From assembly GCA_018622495.1 (NCBI GenBank), contig CP076021.1, forward strand, positions 1,178,001-1,242,000: DNA of 64,000 nucleotides, given 5' to 3'. Made by a program: the position numbers and the translations under genes. Shown here piece after piece: positions 62,984 to 64,000 of this stretch. This stretch comes from Mycoplasmatota bacterium. GTDB lineage: Bacteria; Bacillota_I; Bacilli_A; Acholeplasmatales; Acholeplasmataceae. Positions within the stretch are counted from its first letter, which is position 1. Each line of letters starts with the position of its first letter. The notes beneath the pieces are model-generated. The model was not told the origin of the DNA and searched no databases. It worked only from the letters and a program-made list of their open reading frames with translations.

Positions 62984-63520
62984 TTAAAACTTCATTTGAA
63001 GATAAAACTGAAGTGCGATGAGTGTTTTTGCATCCATTATTTTTTCTGTTTTTATTAATTGTTTTACCTCATTTTGATCATAGAAAAATACATTTATAAA
63101 TTCGTCATCGTCAGCTGCTTTAGGATGATCAATTTTATATATGTTTTTAGCTAAATATATATCTAATATTTCATCGCTATAACCAATACATGGATAGGTT
63201 TTAAAAAGCAACTTTATATCATCTGAAACATAACCTGTTTCTTCTTCTAATTCTCTTTTAGCACATAATAGACCATCTTCATCTTTACTATCTTTTTTAC
63301 CTGCTGGTATCTCAATAGATTCAGCTCTGATTGGATATCTATACTGTGTCACTAATAATATCTTATTATCGCTTGATAAAGCCAATAATGACGCACCACC
63401 AGGATGCTTAGCATAAATTCTTTTCGCTTTATTTTGATTTTCTAATACGAGTACTTCATCTTCATAAATATCAATGAAATCACCTTTAAATACTTGAATT
63501 TCTTTTAACGTTTTTTCCAT
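62984..63520 (-). CDS. nudF: ADP-ribose pyrophosphatase-like Nudix hydrolase
   Basis: 178 residues. Nudix box: GKKDSKDEDG, then LLCAKRELEEETGY (residues about 93-116). The preceding YRYPIRAESIEIPAGK is typical of the NudF/ADP-ribose group. It likely hydrolyses ADP-ribose to AMP and ribose-5-phosphate. AAGGAGG lies before the ATG. The MATE gene lies 14 nt upstream, so mate-nudF-ogt is probably one operon. Confidence 0.9.
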   Translation of the reverse strand: MEKTLKEIQVFKGDFIDIYEDEVLVLENQNKAKRIYAKHPGGASLLALSSDNKILLVTQYRYPIRAESIEIPAGKKDSKDEDGLLCAKRELEEETGYVSDDIKLLFKTYPCIGYSDEILDIYLAKNIYKIDHPKAADDDEFINVFFYDQNEVKQLIKTEKIMDAKTLIALQFYLQMKF

Positions 63521-63534
63521 AAAGTCCTCCTTAG

Positions 63535-64000
63535 TTATACTTCTCTTAATTGTTCTTCAGAAATTTGTTTTTTATTTACTTTTACAATAGGCATAAAATC
63601 AATTTTTTTATACATAATTATACCTGGTAACACGATTAATACATTACTAAGTAACATTGAAAACCATATTCCTAAATAATCAAGTTGTGTAAATCTACCA
63701 AATAGTAAAATCAATGGTATTCTAATAATCCATAATCTAGTAACTGTAATAATAAATGTAAATCTTGTTTTTCCAGAACCATTAAATGTACCAATAAATG
63801 TTTGAAATACAGCCATCATTGGAAGTCCTAATAAGAGATAAAACATGTATTCATAAGCTTGATCAAATGCAATTGGATCATCACTTAAAAATAATCCAAT
63901 CAAAGGTTTACGTAAAAACATAATAATTGTAGAACCGACTATCATAATGCTAATACCTAAAATCATTGCTTTTTTAAATGCTTCTTTAGCTCTTTTTGGT
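63535..64000 (-). CDS. MATE-family efflux transporter, C-terminal part (runs past the window edge)
   Basis: The frame is open to the right edge, giving about 154 C-terminal residues. Hydrophobic helices alternate with MATE-like segments: LRKPLIGLFLSDDP, YMFYLLLGLPMMAVFQTFIGTFNGSGKTRFTF and YLGIWFSMLLSNVL. The family exports cationic drugs and dyes with Na+ or H+ antiport. It precedes nudF and ogt in the same direction. Confidence 0.88.
   Translation of the reverse strand, partial: PKRAKEAFKKAMILGISIMIVGSTIIMFLRKPLIGLFLSDDPIAFDQAYEYMFYLLLGLPMMAVFQTFIGTFNGSGKTRFTFIITVTRLWIIRIPLILLFGRFTQLDYLGIWFSMLLSNVLIVLPGIIMYKKIDFMPIVKVNKKQISEEQLREV

Overview
The window is AT-rich, densely packed low-GC bacterial DNA. 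TGA acts as a stop: yaaA/cls, tlyA/recN and potC/potD all join through ATGA overlaps, and TGG is the Trp codon. The cluster order nusB-xseA-xseB-dxs-tlyA-recN, the MEP-pathway genes dxs and ispH, a PotA with a long charged insertion and a PotD carrying a membrane anchor all suggest a wall-less or near-wall-less Firmicutes relative, such as a standard-code Mollicutes lineage (Acholeplasmatales or Izemoplasmatales). That placement is inference. No rRNA or wall-synthesis gene is present to test it.

Layout. 1-3335 (-): hemolysin-III-like protein (partial), aldo/keto reductase, trmL, pncB. 3423-5620 (+): yaaA and a cardiolipin synthase. 5613-8241 (-): two unrecognised membrane proteins and a PTS-type IIC permease. 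8373-8951 (+): a gene broken by an in-frame stop. 8978-14069 (-): tRNA-Leu, argS, a thioredoxin-like membrane protein, purB, purA. 14254-17012 (+): glgA, a YhhN-like gene that may be leaderless, a Nudix hydrolase. 17026-19147 (-): nfo and a DEAD-box helicase. 19241-20170 (+): ispH. 21768-29304 (-): dinB, then recN-tlyA-dxs-xseB-xseA(broken)-nusB, with a small membrane protein between dinB and recN. 29430-30998 (+): a membrane diguanylate cyclase. 34308-38419 (-): a polyamine ABC transporter potABCD. 38661-39140 (+): a small membrane protein. 62509-64000 (-): ogt, nudF and a partial MATE exporter.

Mobile DNA. Three copies of one ISL3-type element (20185-21765, 39191-40769, 30982-32564) and one decayed IS1182-type element (32574-34294) are present. 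All three ISL3-type copies lie between convergent transcription units, next to a terminator T-run or a stop codon, with recognisable 8-bp target duplications. Each carries a terminator pointing against incoming antisense transcription. The third copy is a diverged subtype in which the repeated terminal motif has changed in concert.

The most interesting region is 40782-62359 (-). It begins with two overlapping GGDEF/EAL genes: one with an intact EAL phosphodiesterase domain and one with both domains degenerate. A near-consensus promoter (58308-58336) then leads into two tandem c-di-GMP-I (GEMM) riboswitches, each ending in its own terminator. Behind them lie three SipW-type exported proteins, a SipW-type signal peptidase, a membrane-anchored McrB-like AAA+ ATPase, a DUF2357-like coiled-coil protein, a fourth exported protein and a second SipW peptidase. 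A third c-di-GMP-I riboswitch starts 12 nt after that peptidase gene and controls two more exported proteins (one frameshifted) and a 2486-residue surface protein with beta-helix-like repeats and C-terminal CBM5/12-like modules. In all three switches the terminator's 5' arm overlaps the conserved 3' end of the aptamer, which predicts that c-di-GMP turns expression ON. I read this as a c-di-GMP-gated surface fibre and adhesin assembly system with an unusual McrB/DUF2357-type ATPase pair. The riboswitches, peptidases and EAL/GGDEF domains are recognised families; the assembly role is inference.
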